Shown here one piece after another: positions 44,437 through 53,604 of a DNA stretch of 64,000 nt. The stretch lies in the NCBI GenBank assembly GCA_020402865.1, contig JADBYT010000015.1, forward strand, positions 186,001 through 250,000. Reading direction: 5' to 3'. The notes below the pieces were generated by a model. That model saw nothing but the letters and a program-made list of their open reading frames with translations, searched no databases and was not told where the DNA came from. The translations under genes and the position numbers were made by a program. This DNA comes from Bacteroidota bacterium (lineage in GTDB: Bacteria > Bacteroidota > Bacteroidia > Palsa-965). Every line of letters begins with the position of its first letter. The stretch's first letter is position 1.

Positions 44437-45815
44437 TACTGCACCGATTTTAAAATTTCTGCAGCCGCACGCATGCCGGTTTCCAGCGCGCCGTGTAAGG
44501 TGGCAAAATGTCCGGCCGTGTGCGTGGCTTCGCCGGCAAAGAAAATTTTACCGGCAACCGGTGCCGCAATCAATTCGCGGGCACCATCGCCGCCGGGAAT
44601 GGGATAGGAGTAGGCTCCGCGGATGTAAGGCTCGGCCGTCCAGTTCATCACCTGTGCATTTTGCAGTGAGCCTGTTGCCGCGCCGGCACCAAACAAATTA
44701 TCGAGATCCTGTAAAATTGTATTCACTAAGTTGTTGCCCTGTGCAATCAGAAACTCGGCTTTTTCGCCGTGTACAAATGCGGTAAGTACATTGTTTGCCG
44801 TACTGCGCCCGCCAAGACCGGTATTCCAGTACACGGGCACCACACCATCGCTGTAAATGTAGCCGGTATCTGAGGGCCAGAAACGCGTGGCAAACTTCAT
44901 AATTACTTTCATGCCCGCACCCATGCCAATGCGCGAAAACGCAGCGGTTTTCTCCTGTCCGAGCGGCGGATTAAATACAATATCGCCATCGCGCAGAATG
45001 GTTAGCGGCACAGCCACCACTACTTTGTCAGCGGTATAGCTGACTCCGTTCTGGTCGGTAAGCGTAATTACCGAAGCCGAATAATTGATAGTTACCACGC
45101 GGGTGTTTAGCCGTACTTTATCAAGTATGGGTTGCACTGCATCTTCGAGTATGGAGAGAAACGAACGGTCTTTCAGCATAATGTCTTTATCGCCGGCCGC
45201 CCAGTTGCGGTCGCCCTGTGCTACACCACGCAGGCCAAGCCGGCTGTTGCTTGTGGCATAATCGTTGCCGATTATAGCGTTGGCGTAAGGCATAACCCGC
45301 TGCGGCAGCCCAAGTTGCTGAAGGTATTGTTCAACCGTAATATCCGCGCCGTTATAGTTTTGCAGATCGTCAGTTATTTCTTCCACACGTTTCAGGTCGG
45401 CATCATTTTCCACCTGGCTGAATGCGCGTGTTTGTCCGTCGAGCCGGATATAATCTTCAAACCCGCCCGTAACCAAACCGGCGCCTGCATGCTGCACAAG
45501 GTTGTGCCAGACTGAGCGTTCGCCGTGAATGATTTCGGCGCCCAGTTCGATGGTGAAATCACTGAACCCATCAAGCGGCCGCACACGTCCGCCATACACA
45601 CCAGCGGCTTCAAGCAGTGTTACCTCGGCGCCGCGCTGCTGCAAAAGGCAGGCTGCGTAAAGTCCGGCTGCACCTGCGCCCACTACAATTACGCGGCCAT
45701 TGTAGGTTTGTCCGTCGAGAAGGTCTTTTTCTTTGCAGGCTGCGAAGAGATGAGGAAAAAGCAGAGCCGCCGGAATGCCGAGGGCGATTCGTGTGAGGGC
45801 TTCTTTACGGTGCAT
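44436..45815 (-). CDS. Flavin-dependent amine oxidase, membrane-anchored
   Basis: A 459-aa protein starting at ATG 45815 (MHRKEALTRI); the longer frame upstream has unlikely composition. The N-terminus has a signal-like core ending LFAAC, so it may be a lipoprotein. The FAD-binding GRVIVVGAGAAGLYAAC and EAAGVYGGRVRPL are followed by LGAEIIHGERSVWH, the usual monoamine-oxidase pattern. The C-terminal FAD motif is EPYIRGAYSYPIPG with FFAGEATH. The likely reaction is oxidation of an amine, yielding an aldehyde (or imine) and H2O2; substrate unknown. It is paired with the downstream barrel protein gene. Confidence 0.88.
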   Translation of the reverse strand: MHRKEALTRIALGIPAALLFPHLFAACKEKDLLDGQTYNGRVIVVGAGAAGLYAACLLQQRGAEVTLLEAAGVYGGRVRPLDGFSDFTIELGAEIIHGERSVWHNLVQHAGAGLVTGGFEDYIRLDGQTRAFSQVENDADLKRVEEITDDLQNYNGADITVEQYLQQLGLPQRVMPYANAIIGNDYATSNSRLGLRGVAQGDRNWAAGDKDIMLKDRSFLSILEDAVQPILDKVRLNTRVVTINYSASVITLTDQNGVSYTADKVVVAVPLTILRDGDIVFNPPLGQEKTAAFSRIGMGAGMKVIMKFATRFWPSDTGYIYSDGVVPVYWNTGLGGRSTANNVLTAFVHGEKAEFLIAQGNNLVNTILQDLDNLFGAGAATGSLQNAQVMNWTAEPYIRGAYSYPIPGGDGARELIAAPVAGKIFFAGEATHTAGHFATLHGALETGMRAAAEILKSVQ

Positions 45816-45861
45816 AAGCGTTGCGAAAAAAAAGCCACATTTTTTGATGTGGCCGAATGAA

Positions 45862-46347
45862 TCAGAAGATCTTTGGAGTAGTGGCCGGAGGCGTTGGTGC
45901 TGCCGGGGGGGCGGGAGCAGTTCCGCTTTGTTTGTTTGCGCTTCCGTTGCCGGATGGCATTCCGGGTTCGTCAACCGAAATTGATCCGGCGCCGGGGGCG
46001 GGGGGCGCCGGTGCAGGAGATGAAGGGGCGGGTGACGCCTCTGCCGGCGGAGCACTCATTTTAGGAGCCTGGCTTTTTTTAGCGGAACCTGCAGTGGCAT
46101 TTCCACGCTGCTTTTTGCGAGGCTTGGTGGTTGTGGTGTCCGACGCATTTTTATTTTTATTTCCCGGCGATCCCGGTTCATCCACTGAAATATCAGCCTT
46201 GCCGCTGCCGCCACTGTTGCCACGCTGCGTAGAAGCATTCTGCGATTTTTTCTTTTCGGCAGCTTTGTTTTTATCGTTCTGGGCCTGAACGGTGGTGGCT
46301 GTGCCAAGCCCAAGCATCAGAATAAAAAGGAAGATCAGATTTTTCAT
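45862..46347 (-). CDS. Secreted low-complexity protein with duplicated ISVDEPG motif
   Basis: A 161-aa protein with a signal peptide (residues 1-22, TTVQAQ). The mature part is Lys-, Asn-, Pro- and Ala-rich. It has two copies of a short block, ADISVDEPGSPGN and GSISVDEPGMPSGN, separated by about 70 residues, and a Pro/Ala-rich tail (PAPPAAPTPPATTPKIF). There are no folded-domain features. It could be a disordered periplasmic linker. It lies 46 bp upstream of the flavin oxidase start, same strand. Confidence 0.65.
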   Translation of the reverse strand: MKNLIFLFILMLGLGTATTVQAQNDKNKAAEKKKSQNASTQRGNSGGSGKADISVDEPGSPGNKNKNASDTTTTKPRKKQRGNATAGSAKKSQAPKMSAPPAEASPAPSSPAPAPPAPGAGSISVDEPGMPSGNGSANKQSGTAPAPPAAPTPPATTPKIF

Positions 46348-46557
46348 TGGAGATGAATTTGAATTTGTGGGAATCTAAACAAATATAATGCCGTTAAACA
46401 GATAAACAAACAAACTGCCTTACACAGCCTCTGCAACCTTTCGCACCATAAATCGTTGAATAAGCAGACCCTCATTTGACCCCGTTTCCCGAAACGGTAC
46501 GTATATTGCAGCATCAGAGGAGAATCTGAACGATTAACTTATTAAGAATTTGTCAGT

Positions 46558-47265
46558 ATGACCAACGAAGAAAGAATAAGACGCGCTTTTGCAGAAAAAG
46601 ACTGGCACGAAATCAAATCAGGCGATTCGTGGCTCATTTTCAAAATCATGTCGGAATTTGTAGAGGGATTTGAAAAAATGGCACGCATTGGTCCTTGTGT
46701 GTCTATTTTCGGATCAGCCCGCACCAAACCTGATAATCCGTATTACAAACTGGCCGAAGAAATTGCCGAAAAACTCTGCCGCGAAGGCTATGGCGTTATT
46801 ACCGGCGGTGGCCCGGGTATTATGGAAGCAGCCAATAAAGGCGCCAAAACAGGTGGCGGAAAATCGGTAGGACTCAATATCCGTTTGCCGTTTGAGCAAT
46901 CGGGCAATATTTACGTGGATCCCGACAAGAGTATCAATTTCGATTACTTCTTTGTACGTAAAACCATATTCCTGAAATATTCGCAGGGATTCATCGGTAT
47001 GCCGGGAGGTTTTGGCACGCTCGATGAATTGTTTGAGGCGTTAACGCTTGTGCAGACATCCAAAATTGCCAATTTTCCCGTGGTGCTGGTTGGTTCGGCT
47101 TACTGGAGCGGGCTGGTGGACTGGATTCGTGAAACGCTGCTTGAGCGCGAGCACAACATCAGTGCGGCCGACCTGAATTTATTTCATGTGGTAGATACTG
47201 CCGATGAGGCGGTACACATCATTAATAGTTTCTATGAGCGTTACCTGCTCAAACCCAACTTTTAA
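46558..47265 (+). CDS. LOG-family nucleotide 5'-monophosphate nucleosidase
   Basis: A 235-aa LOG protein. The signature GGGPGIMEAANKGA and PGGFGTLDELFEALTLVQ, plus SIFGSARTKPDNPYY at the N-terminus, define the family (also called lysine decarboxylase-like). Members release ribose-5-phosphate from nucleoside monophosphates or cytokinin ribotides. It has the N-terminal extension (SWLIFKIMSEFVEGFEKM) of the TIGR00730 type. It is stand-alone with a terminator downstream. Confidence 0.92.
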   Translation: MTNEERIRRAFAEKDWHEIKSGDSWLIFKIMSEFVEGFEKMARIGPCVSIFGSARTKPDNPYYKLAEEIAEKLCREGYGVITGGGPGIMEAANKGAKTGGGKSVGLNIRLPFEQSGNIYVDPDKSINFDYFFVRKTIFLKYSQGFIGMPGGFGTLDELFEALTLVQTSKIANFPVVLVGSAYWSGLVDWIRETLLEREHNISAADLNLFHVVDTADEAVHIINSFYERYLLKPNF

Positions 47266-47284
47266 TTTAATACTTACCAGCAGC

Positions 47285-47325
47285 ACAACCCGGCTTTCTT
47301 TCCAGATTGCCGGGTTGTACTTTTC
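47285..47325 (+). terminator. Terminator after the LOG gene
   Basis: The stem ACAACCCGGC / GCCGGGTTGT (47285-47294 and 47309-47318) is followed by ACTTTTC. It is 19 bases after the stop. The remaining 237 bases to the next gene hold no recognised feature. Confidence 0.75.
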
Positions 47326-47562
47326 ACATTGCATTGTTAATAACTGCCGGGGTTTTTAACAGTTTGTGGAAAACGATGGACTTTGCCTCAAAGTATTGAT
47401 TTTATTACTATTGAATAGATTTTAAAATACCCCGATTAACATTTTGCTGTGTATAAGTAGGACTGGTTATTAACAAAGCGCCGGAGGCACTTGAATAGAT
47501 TTGTTCGGAAGACAGGTACGATTGAGTTCGTAACGGATATTCCTCACAAAGCACCGGTGCTC

Positions 47563-48888
47563 ATGAAATACATTGCTACCCTGCCATTGTTTCTGATGCC
47601 TTTAGCGGGCGGGCTTCACGCACAGGCCGAAAAGCCCGTGCGGCAGTTGCCATTGGTGTCGGTTGGAGTGGGAGGAACTTACTTTACGGGTGATGTAGGT
47701 GCTTCCGGCGCTGCTTCGCTCAATACGGCGATGCGTACCTGCTGGAAACTTAGCATTGAGCAGCGTTTCGGCAAATGGGCCGGTGTGCAGCTCGGTGGTT
47801 TTTACGGCATGCTTTCCAGTAGCGACCGCTCGCTTGCTGTGAACCGCAATTTCGAATCAACACTGATGCAGGGGCAGCTCAGCGGGATGCTTTTTTTTGA
47901 TAAAGGCGACCGTGTCCGCTTGTTTTCGCCTTACCTGAGTGCCGGGCTGGGTTTTATGCTGTTTGATCCTTACGGCGATTTGCGCGATGCGAATGGGGTA
48001 AGCTACAATTACTGGAGCGACGGTTCCATACGCAATTACCCTGAACAGTCCATGATTGCACTGCCTGCGGTGGTCTTGCAGCGCGACTATGTATATGAAA
48101 CCAAGCTCACCGACAGCACCGCAAACTACAACCGGAATACACTGCTGTTGCCGCTTTCGGCCGGTGTGCGCCTGCGTTACAGCTACCGGATGGGTATTGA
48201 TATGAATGTGTGCTGGAACATGGCGTTTACCGATTACATTGACAATGTAAAGGCTGGTGGTAACGACAGCTACTGGTGGGCTGGTGTTGCTGTGTATTAT
48301 CATTTTGGAAAACCACCTGAGAAAGCAATCGAAGACTCGCGTTTTGCGGAAGTTGATTTCAGCAGCATGCTGGATGCCGACAGCGATGGCGACGGTGTAA
48401 AGGATATGAACGACCAGTGCGCCGGAACGCCCGCCGGTGTGGAAACCGACAGCAAAGGTTGCCCCAAAGACCGCGATAACGATGGTTATGCCGATTATCT
48501 GGATAAAGAGCCCGACACACCCAAAGGCATGCCCACCGACGCAAACGGGGTGGGTATCGACTGGAAAAAAATAGAAGAGCAGGCCCGCCTTGATTCCATT
48601 GCTGCCGCTCAGGATTCAATCAAGCAGGCATTCAAGGCCCGTTTCGAAAATGCACCTTCTGCGGATGTGCTCCAGCAGGCAAGTCCGCAAAACAATACTA
48701 CTCCTTCAGGCAATGCCCAGTCGGGCAATCGCCGCATTCCGGCCGAGTTTCAGCCGGCAGATAAAAACAACGACGACCTCATCACGGCTGATGAAATTAA
48801 CAAAGCCATTGATGAATTTTTTGATGGTACCGGGAACTGGACGGCCGACAAAATAAACCGACTCATTGATTACTTCTTCGAACAATAA
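47563..48888 (+). CDS. Beta-barrel protein with TSP3 repeat and EF-hand-like tail
   Basis: About 441 aa starting at ATG 47563 (MKYIATLPLF), with a signal peptide ending GLHAQ. An outer-membrane barrel-like region (about 30-260: VSVGVGGTYFTGDVGASGAA, KWAGVQLGGFYGM, LFSPYLSAGLGFML) is followed by thrombospondin-type-3 calcium repeats (DADSDGDGVKDMNDQCAGTP and KDRDNDGYADYLDKEPDTP). A C-terminal DKNNDDLITADEINKAIDEF resembles an EF-hand. It is the first of three related genes. The N-terminal plan is shared with the gene at 50370. Confidence 0.82.
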   Translation: MKYIATLPLFLMPLAGGLHAQAEKPVRQLPLVSVGVGGTYFTGDVGASGAASLNTAMRTCWKLSIEQRFGKWAGVQLGGFYGMLSSSDRSLAVNRNFESTLMQGQLSGMLFFDKGDRVRLFSPYLSAGLGFMLFDPYGDLRDANGVSYNYWSDGSIRNYPEQSMIALPAVVLQRDYVYETKLTDSTANYNRNTLLLPLSAGVRLRYSYRMGIDMNVCWNMAFTDYIDNVKAGGNDSYWWAGVAVYYHFGKPPEKAIEDSRFAEVDFSSMLDADSDGDGVKDMNDQCAGTPAGVETDSKGCPKDRDNDGYADYLDKEPDTPKGMPTDANGVGIDWKKIEEQARLDSIAAAQDSIKQAFKARFENAPSADVLQQASPQNNTTPSGNAQSGNRRIPAEFQPADKNNDDLITADEINKAIDEFFDGTGNWTADKINRLIDYFFEQ

Positions 48889-48903
48889 CACAACTGCTGC
48901 ACT

Positions 48904-50238
48904 ATGATTCGAGTACTGCTCATTATGGTAAATGTTTTCTTCTTCTGGATGGCCCGGCTGCTTTCCGGCGATCCGGCGGCGGATATTACTGCTCCTGAAG
49001 CGGTAAAACCGGGCGAATCATTTACAGTAAATGTGAAGGTAATGGTGAACGATGCGAAAGACTTTATGCGTTTTACCATGATTCTGCCTGCAGGCTTTAC
49101 TGCTACGGCTGGTCAAACCGACGGAGCAAAATTTCTGTTTGAAGAACAGAAGGTGAAATTCATCTGGGCGCAGCTTTCGAAAGAGGAAATGAATATTTCC
49201 TTCACTGTAAAAGTACCGGCTACTGCTTCCGGGCCGTATGCATTTCAAGCCAACATTACGCATCCGGTTGACAATCTTCCTTCAAGTGTGTTGCTTAATC
49301 CGCTTAAAATTTCTGTTGGCGAATCGTCAGCTCCTGTTGCCGTGCAGCCGGCTAAACCCGATACCATGCAGCGCCCGCCCGTGCAGGTGAGTGTGTTGCG
49401 CACTGTGCCCAACACGGCTGTTACCGGCGAGTTTTTTGTGGATATGGCCATACAGAAAGGCGATCTCCGCACTTTCCTCAAACTTGTGGATACCATTCCG
49501 CCCGGCTGCAGCGCTGTGCTGGTGAACGGCGACGGAAGCAGTGATTTTGAATGCAAGGACGGCGCAGTGACCATTCGCTGGTACTCACTCACCGAGCGTC
49601 CTTCACTCAATATCCGCTACAAAGTCATTGCCTCGCCCGATATGGAAGGGACCTATCCCATTAAAGGCATGATATCATATGTAGAAAACGAAACAGGCAA
49701 ACTCATTCCCATTCCGCCATCAGAAATAACCTTTAAACCCTCGGCCGCGCTTGCCGGAAACAACCAGCGCGAAGCGGGCACCACCAATACCGAACCCGAA
49801 AAACCGGCCTTCCAGTCCAATGCCAACGCCGGTGAAGATGCACAAAAACAACAGGAAGGCGGCATCAAAACTACAGCTGTAGTCACTTCCGGCAATAACC
49901 AGAAAGCCCCCGAATCCCAGCAGCCGCCTGCACAAACAGCCAGCACATCGGCTGTGGGAGTGAGCTACAGCGTGCAGATTGCCGCCATGCAGCGTAATGT
50001 GCCCGTAAGCTATTATGCAGGAATCTATGCCATTACTTCACCCATTAACCGCGAACAGGTTGACGGACTGAACAAATATAGCACAGGCAATTTCAGCAGC
50101 TATGATGCTGCCCGTAACAGCCGCGAACAGCTGCGTGGCAAAGGTGTGGAAGGTCCTTTTGTGACTGCATACAGCAACGGCCGCCGGATTACAGTGCAGG
50201 AAGCACTTATGATTACCAGCCAGAAATGGGTGAGATAG
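48904..50238 (+). CDS. Envelope protein with two Ig-like segments and a C-terminal SPOR domain
   Basis: A 444-aa protein with a short hydrophobic N-terminal segment (LLIMVNVFFFWMARLL). Two beta-sandwich segments follow, APEAVKPGESFTVNVKVMVN and QVSVLRTVPNTAVTGEFFVD, then a low-complexity linker rich in Asn, Gln and Pro. The C-terminal SPOR domain (about 365-444: YSVQIAAMQRNVPVSYYAG, FSSYDAARNSREQLRGKGV) should bind septal peptidoglycan. It is 15 bp after the first gene and is followed by a terminator. No enzymatic motif is visible. Confidence 0.82.
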   Translation: MIRVLLIMVNVFFFWMARLLSGDPAADITAPEAVKPGESFTVNVKVMVNDAKDFMRFTMILPAGFTATAGQTDGAKFLFEEQKVKFIWAQLSKEEMNISFTVKVPATASGPYAFQANITHPVDNLPSSVLLNPLKISVGESSAPVAVQPAKPDTMQRPPVQVSVLRTVPNTAVTGEFFVDMAIQKGDLRTFLKLVDTIPPGCSAVLVNGDGSSDFECKDGAVTIRWYSLTERPSLNIRYKVIASPDMEGTYPIKGMISYVENETGKLIPIPPSEITFKPSAALAGNNQREAGTTNTEPEKPAFQSNANAGEDAQKQQEGGIKTTAVVTSGNNQKAPESQQPPAQTASTSAVGVSYSVQIAAMQRNVPVSYYAGIYAITSPINREQVDGLNKYSTGNFSSYDAARNSREQLRGKGVEGPFVTAYSNGRRITVQEALMITSQKWVR

Positions 50239-50269
50239 CTTTTGTTTGGTTTGGTTTTGTTTGAATAAT

Positions 50270-50308
50270 GCGCCCGGCTTTTACTGAACAGCCGGGCGCA
50301 CCTTTTTT
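50270..50308 (+). terminator. Terminator between the SPOR gene and the barrel gene
   Basis: The stem GCGCCCGGCT / AGCCGGGCGC is followed by ACCTTTTTT. It separates 48904-50238 from 50370-52574 even though all lie on one strand. Confidence 0.85.
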
Positions 50309-50369
50309 CCGCCAGCATACGTATAACGGAAAATACGTTTAAAAAAACCTTAATCCTTACCTTCGCACG

Positions 50370-52574
50370 ATGTGCAAAAACCTGCGGTGTTCGCTTTTTG
50401 TTCTGGTTCTGGTTTGCCTGGCTGGTTTGCTGCATGTACGTGCGCAAACGGCTCCTGTTCAGACTGATACCACTGCCAAAGCCAAACGCCCCGAACCGGC
50501 TCCCTTTGTATTTAAGCCTACGCTCGGGCTTGGGGTGGGCATGTTTTCCTTCTACGGCGATTTGTACAAACGTAACCTGGTAAACCCGCAGGTAAGCCGT
50601 ATCGGTTATGAGCTCAGTCTTTCGCAACCGCTCACGCCCTGGCTTCGCCTGGGTTTCTACACCCTTTTCGGAAAACTGGGCGCAAATGAACGCCTCATTA
50701 CCCGCAATCTTAATTTCGAATCTGAAATCAGGGTGGGGGGGATGCACTTCGAATACAATTTTGGTCATTTCATCAAACCCAATAAAATGATTCACCCCTG
50801 GGTCAATATAGGGTTTGAGTCGTTTGAGTTTTTATCCAAAACCGACTTGTACGATGCGCAGGGCCGGCGTTACTTTTACTGGAACGATGGCTCTATACGC
50901 AGTCTCGATCAGACCGATCCGAACGCCGCCAATGCGTTGTTTCTGCAACGCGATTATGTGTATGAAACTGACGTGCGTGAACTCAATCTGGATGGTTTTG
51001 GAAAATACCCCGAGCGTTCCTTCGCTGTACCGGTGGGCGCCGGTTTTCTGATGCACCTTGATGAAAAATGGGATGCACGGCTCGGCGTTACGTTTCACTT
51101 CACACGCACGGATTATATCGACGGTGTAACGCCACAAAGTCAGACGCCGCGCACCGGTAATGCCCGCAACGATCATTATGTAATGACCGCTTTCTCGCTT
51201 CGTTACAACCTCACCGGCCCGGCCGAAACGGTGGATGAAAACGGAAACGATGCGTTCAGCGATGTGGATTATTATGCGCTGGACAACAGCGACTACGACG
51301 GCGACGGCGTAATTGACCTCAAAGACTCGTGCGAAGGGACTCCGCCCGGTGTGGCTGTAAACGAAAAAGGCTGTCCGCTCGACGGCGACGGCGACTACAC
51401 GGCTGATTACCGCGATAAGGAACTTGAATCGGCCCGGGGCGTGGTGACTGATGAATACGGTATCACACTTACCGATTCGCTCATTTTACGTCGTTATCAG
51501 ATGTATATGGATTCGACCGGTATGTTTGCGGTTACAGAAGTAATCCGATCCAGCGACCAGTACAAGGCTACAGCCTCTGATAAAAAAGTATATCAGGTTA
51601 TGCTGGGCAATTACACCAGTGGTGTACCCAACGAATTACTTGTGAAATACCTTAGCATAACCGACATCGGCAGCAACCTTCAGCCCGATTCAACAACCAC
51701 GTACACCGCCGGAAAATACAACGATGTGCTATCGGCCGAAAAACGTCGCCGCGCTCTGGTGCAACAGGGCTACACCGATGCCAAAGTGGTGTATCGCAAA
51801 CCCGATGGCTCGTTTCAGGTGGTGGATAATGTGTTCGTATATAACCAGCAGCAAACCAGCAAACCGGCCGATTCACTTCTCACAGTGCAAAATACGGTAA
51901 GCAATCCGGTAACGAATCCCGTAACCAATCCGCAGTTGCCAATCGACTCAATGCGTATGGCCGAAACCGATCCGGTTACCGGTCAGCTTGTGTTCCGCGT
52001 TCAGCTGGGTGCATTCAAGCAACCGCTTTCGCCCGGTGTGTTTAACGATGTGCCTGATCTGGTAATGGTGCGCACAAGCGATGGTTTGTATAAATACATG
52101 ACCGGCTCGTTTTCCACTTTTGAGCAGGCCGCCGAACGCAAGGCGCAGATGCTGGTGAAAGGGTACAAAGGCGCTTTCATTGCGGCTTACAAAGACGGAA
52201 AACGTGTGCCGCTTACCCAGGCAGGCGCTACCGTGGTAAAATCAAACACCCCCGCACAGCCCGAAAATCTCAGCGAGAGCACAGCGCCCAGTCCGGATAT
52301 GAAACAGCTTGTGACGTACAAAGTACAGCTTGGTGTTTTCCGCAATGAACCTCCCGCTGAAATTAAAGAGAAGCTGAGCACGCTTACCGGTGTGGAAACA
52401 AGCACCACTCCCAACGGTTTTGTGCGCTATACCATTGGCCGCACGGCCAGCTACGAGCAAATTATCGCCCTGCGCAATGAACTCAAGGCAAAAGGCTTTG
52501 ACGATGCGTTTGTGATAGCATTTTTCCAGGATCAGCCCGTTCCCGTATCGGAGGCGCTTGAATTGCAGAAGTAA
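50370..52574 (+). CDS. Barrel-TSP3 protein with three SPOR-like domains
   Basis: A 734-aa envelope protein with an N-terminal signal (VLVCLAGLLHVRAQ). The barrel-like region (about 45-290: PTLGLGVGMFSFYGDLYKR, NPQVSRIGYELSLSQPLTPW) matches the plan of the gene at 47563. TSP3 repeats follow (SDYDGDGVIDLKDSCEGTP, LDGDGDYTADYRDKE). The C-terminal half has three SPOR-like units (about 407-490, 540-610 and 652-734; for example YQVMLGNYTSG, FRVQLGAFKQPLS and YKVQLGVFRNEPP). Multiple SPOR copies suggest strong attachment to the cell wall. The triple hairpin block follows. Confidence 0.85.
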   Translation: MCKNLRCSLFVLVLVCLAGLLHVRAQTAPVQTDTTAKAKRPEPAPFVFKPTLGLGVGMFSFYGDLYKRNLVNPQVSRIGYELSLSQPLTPWLRLGFYTLFGKLGANERLITRNLNFESEIRVGGMHFEYNFGHFIKPNKMIHPWVNIGFESFEFLSKTDLYDAQGRRYFYWNDGSIRSLDQTDPNAANALFLQRDYVYETDVRELNLDGFGKYPERSFAVPVGAGFLMHLDEKWDARLGVTFHFTRTDYIDGVTPQSQTPRTGNARNDHYVMTAFSLRYNLTGPAETVDENGNDAFSDVDYYALDNSDYDGDGVIDLKDSCEGTPPGVAVNEKGCPLDGDGDYTADYRDKELESARGVVTDEYGITLTDSLILRRYQMYMDSTGMFAVTEVIRSSDQYKATASDKKVYQVMLGNYTSGVPNELLVKYLSITDIGSNLQPDSTTTYTAGKYNDVLSAEKRRRALVQQGYTDAKVVYRKPDGSFQVVDNVFVYNQQQTSKPADSLLTVQNTVSNPVTNPVTNPQLPIDSMRMAETDPVTGQLVFRVQLGAFKQPLSPGVFNDVPDLVMVRTSDGLYKYMTGSFSTFEQAAERKAQMLVKGYKGAFIAAYKDGKRVPLTQAGATVVKSNTPAQPENLSESTAPSPDMKQLVTYKVQLGVFRNEPPAEIKEKLSTLTGVETSTTPNGFVRYTIGRTASYEQIIALRNELKAKGFDDAFVIAFFQDQPVPVSEALELQK

Positions 52575-52601
52575 AACATTTACCGATAAATGAAGTACTT
52601 C

Positions 52602-52640
52602 GCCCCATTGCGAAAAGGTGCAAACTTTTCGCAATGGGGC
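52602..52640. terminator. Strong 16-bp hairpin, first of three between convergent units
   Basis: GCCCCATTGCGAAAAG and its perfect complement CTTTTCGCAATGGGGC enclose a 7-base loop, 28 bases after the barrel gene's stop. Confidence 0.8.
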
Positions 52641-52641
52641 T

Positions 52642-52673
52642 GAAAGTTTTATCGGCTTTGCCGAAAAACTTTC
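52642..52673. terminator. Second hairpin of the convergent block
   Basis: GAAAGTTTTATCGG and CCGAAAAACTTTC pair with a small bulge around a 5-base loop. It starts one base after the first hairpin and includes a T run, so it may be part of a compound terminator. Confidence 0.6.
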
Positions 52674-52708
52674 GGCAGCTAAGGCCGGAGGCGTTAGATA
52701 AAACGGCT

Positions 52709-52749
52709 GCGTCCGGTTTACTCCGTCGAAGAAGGAGCAAACCGGACGC
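52709..52749. terminator. Third hairpin of the convergent block
   Basis: GCGTCCGGTTTACTCC and GGAGCAAACCGGACGC pair with one mismatch around a 9-base loop, 41 bases beyond the terC stop on the other strand. It probably ends the minus-strand Ter operon. Confidence 0.7.
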
Positions 52750-52790
52750 TTCATAGAAACACGTTTTAACTTGTTTCAGCTAAAATACTC

Positions 52791-53579
52791 TTATTCTTTG
52801 TCGCTCTCTTCTGCCTGCACTTCCGACTTTTGGGGGAAATTGAACAGCACGCTGGTTAAAATCGGCAAGCCAAATATTACAACAGTGAGAATAGAAATAT
52901 ACACATCGGCATCGTGTGCAAGGAAATGACTTACTCCGTGTTCAGGGTAGAAATGCTCAAACAGCGACAAAAGCAGTTTAAAGCCAAGAATGCCAATTAC
53001 CACAAAAGCCGATGTTTCGAGGAAGGTGTAACGCTCCATAAGTTTTACAAAAGCCTGTGCTACAAAACGCATGGCCAGAATTCCGATGAATACGCCAAGC
53101 CAGATAAGCACCAGATTTTTGCTGAATGCCACCGCAGCAAATACGTTGTCTATAGAAAAGGCAAGGTCCATCAATTCCACAAGTGCCACAGTGGCCCAGA
53201 ACTGGCCCATCCAGCCAACCGTGCTCCTGTAAAGCCAGTTCGATTTTTTATCCAGTGTATCATCCTCTTTGTCGGGCGTCATTTTACCTTTAAAATAATC
53301 AAATACAAGGTAAAGCAGGTAAAGTCCGCCCAGCGGTTTCAGCCACCAGATTTTGATGAGCCATGCCGCAAACAAAAGACAAAGCCCGCGAAACACATAC
53401 GCGCCGATGATACCATATTTCAAGGCTTTGTTACGCTGTTCTTTGGGCAAATCCATTACCATGGTGGCCAGTACAGCGGCATTGTCAACCGAAAGTAAAC
53501 TTTCGATAATCACAAGGTTGCCAATTACGGCAAGCGCGGGGAGTGGGTTATCAAGAATTTCCTGAATGTAATGATGCAT
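52791..53579 (-). CDS. TerC-family integral membrane protein
   Basis: A 262-aa polytopic protein with seven or so hydrophobic segments. TerC/Alx signatures are NLVIIESLLSVDNAAVLATMV near the N-terminus and ALVELMDLAFSIDNVFAAVAF in the middle; the paired acidic residues in membrane helices are typical of this metal-ion transporter family. It ends the ter operon. The C-terminal tail (QKSEVQAEESDKE) is acidic. It may move Mn2+ or another metal; established members export manganese. Confidence 0.92.
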   Translation of the reverse strand: MHHYIQEILDNPLPALAVIGNLVIIESLLSVDNAAVLATMVMDLPKEQRNKALKYGIIGAYVFRGLCLLFAAWLIKIWWLKPLGGLYLLYLVFDYFKGKMTPDKEDDTLDKKSNWLYRSTVGWMGQFWATVALVELMDLAFSIDNVFAAVAFSKNLVLIWLGVFIGILAMRFVAQAFVKLMERYTFLETSAFVVIGILGFKLLLSLFEHFYPEHGVSHFLAHDADVYISILTVVIFGLPILTSVLFNFPQKSEVQAEESDKE

Positions 53580-53604
53580 GTGTTGCGAGGTATTTCGTGT
53601 TGAA

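Noticed and set aside
45816-46055. N-terminal extension of the flavin amine oxidase
   Set aside because: Arg/His/Pro-rich antisense to the low-complexity gene; the signal-like MHRKEAL start at 45815 is much better.
51892-51935. Short repeats in the linker of the triple-SPOR protein (NPVTNPVTNP)
   Set aside because: Low-complexity coding repeat within a protein linker, not a separate element.
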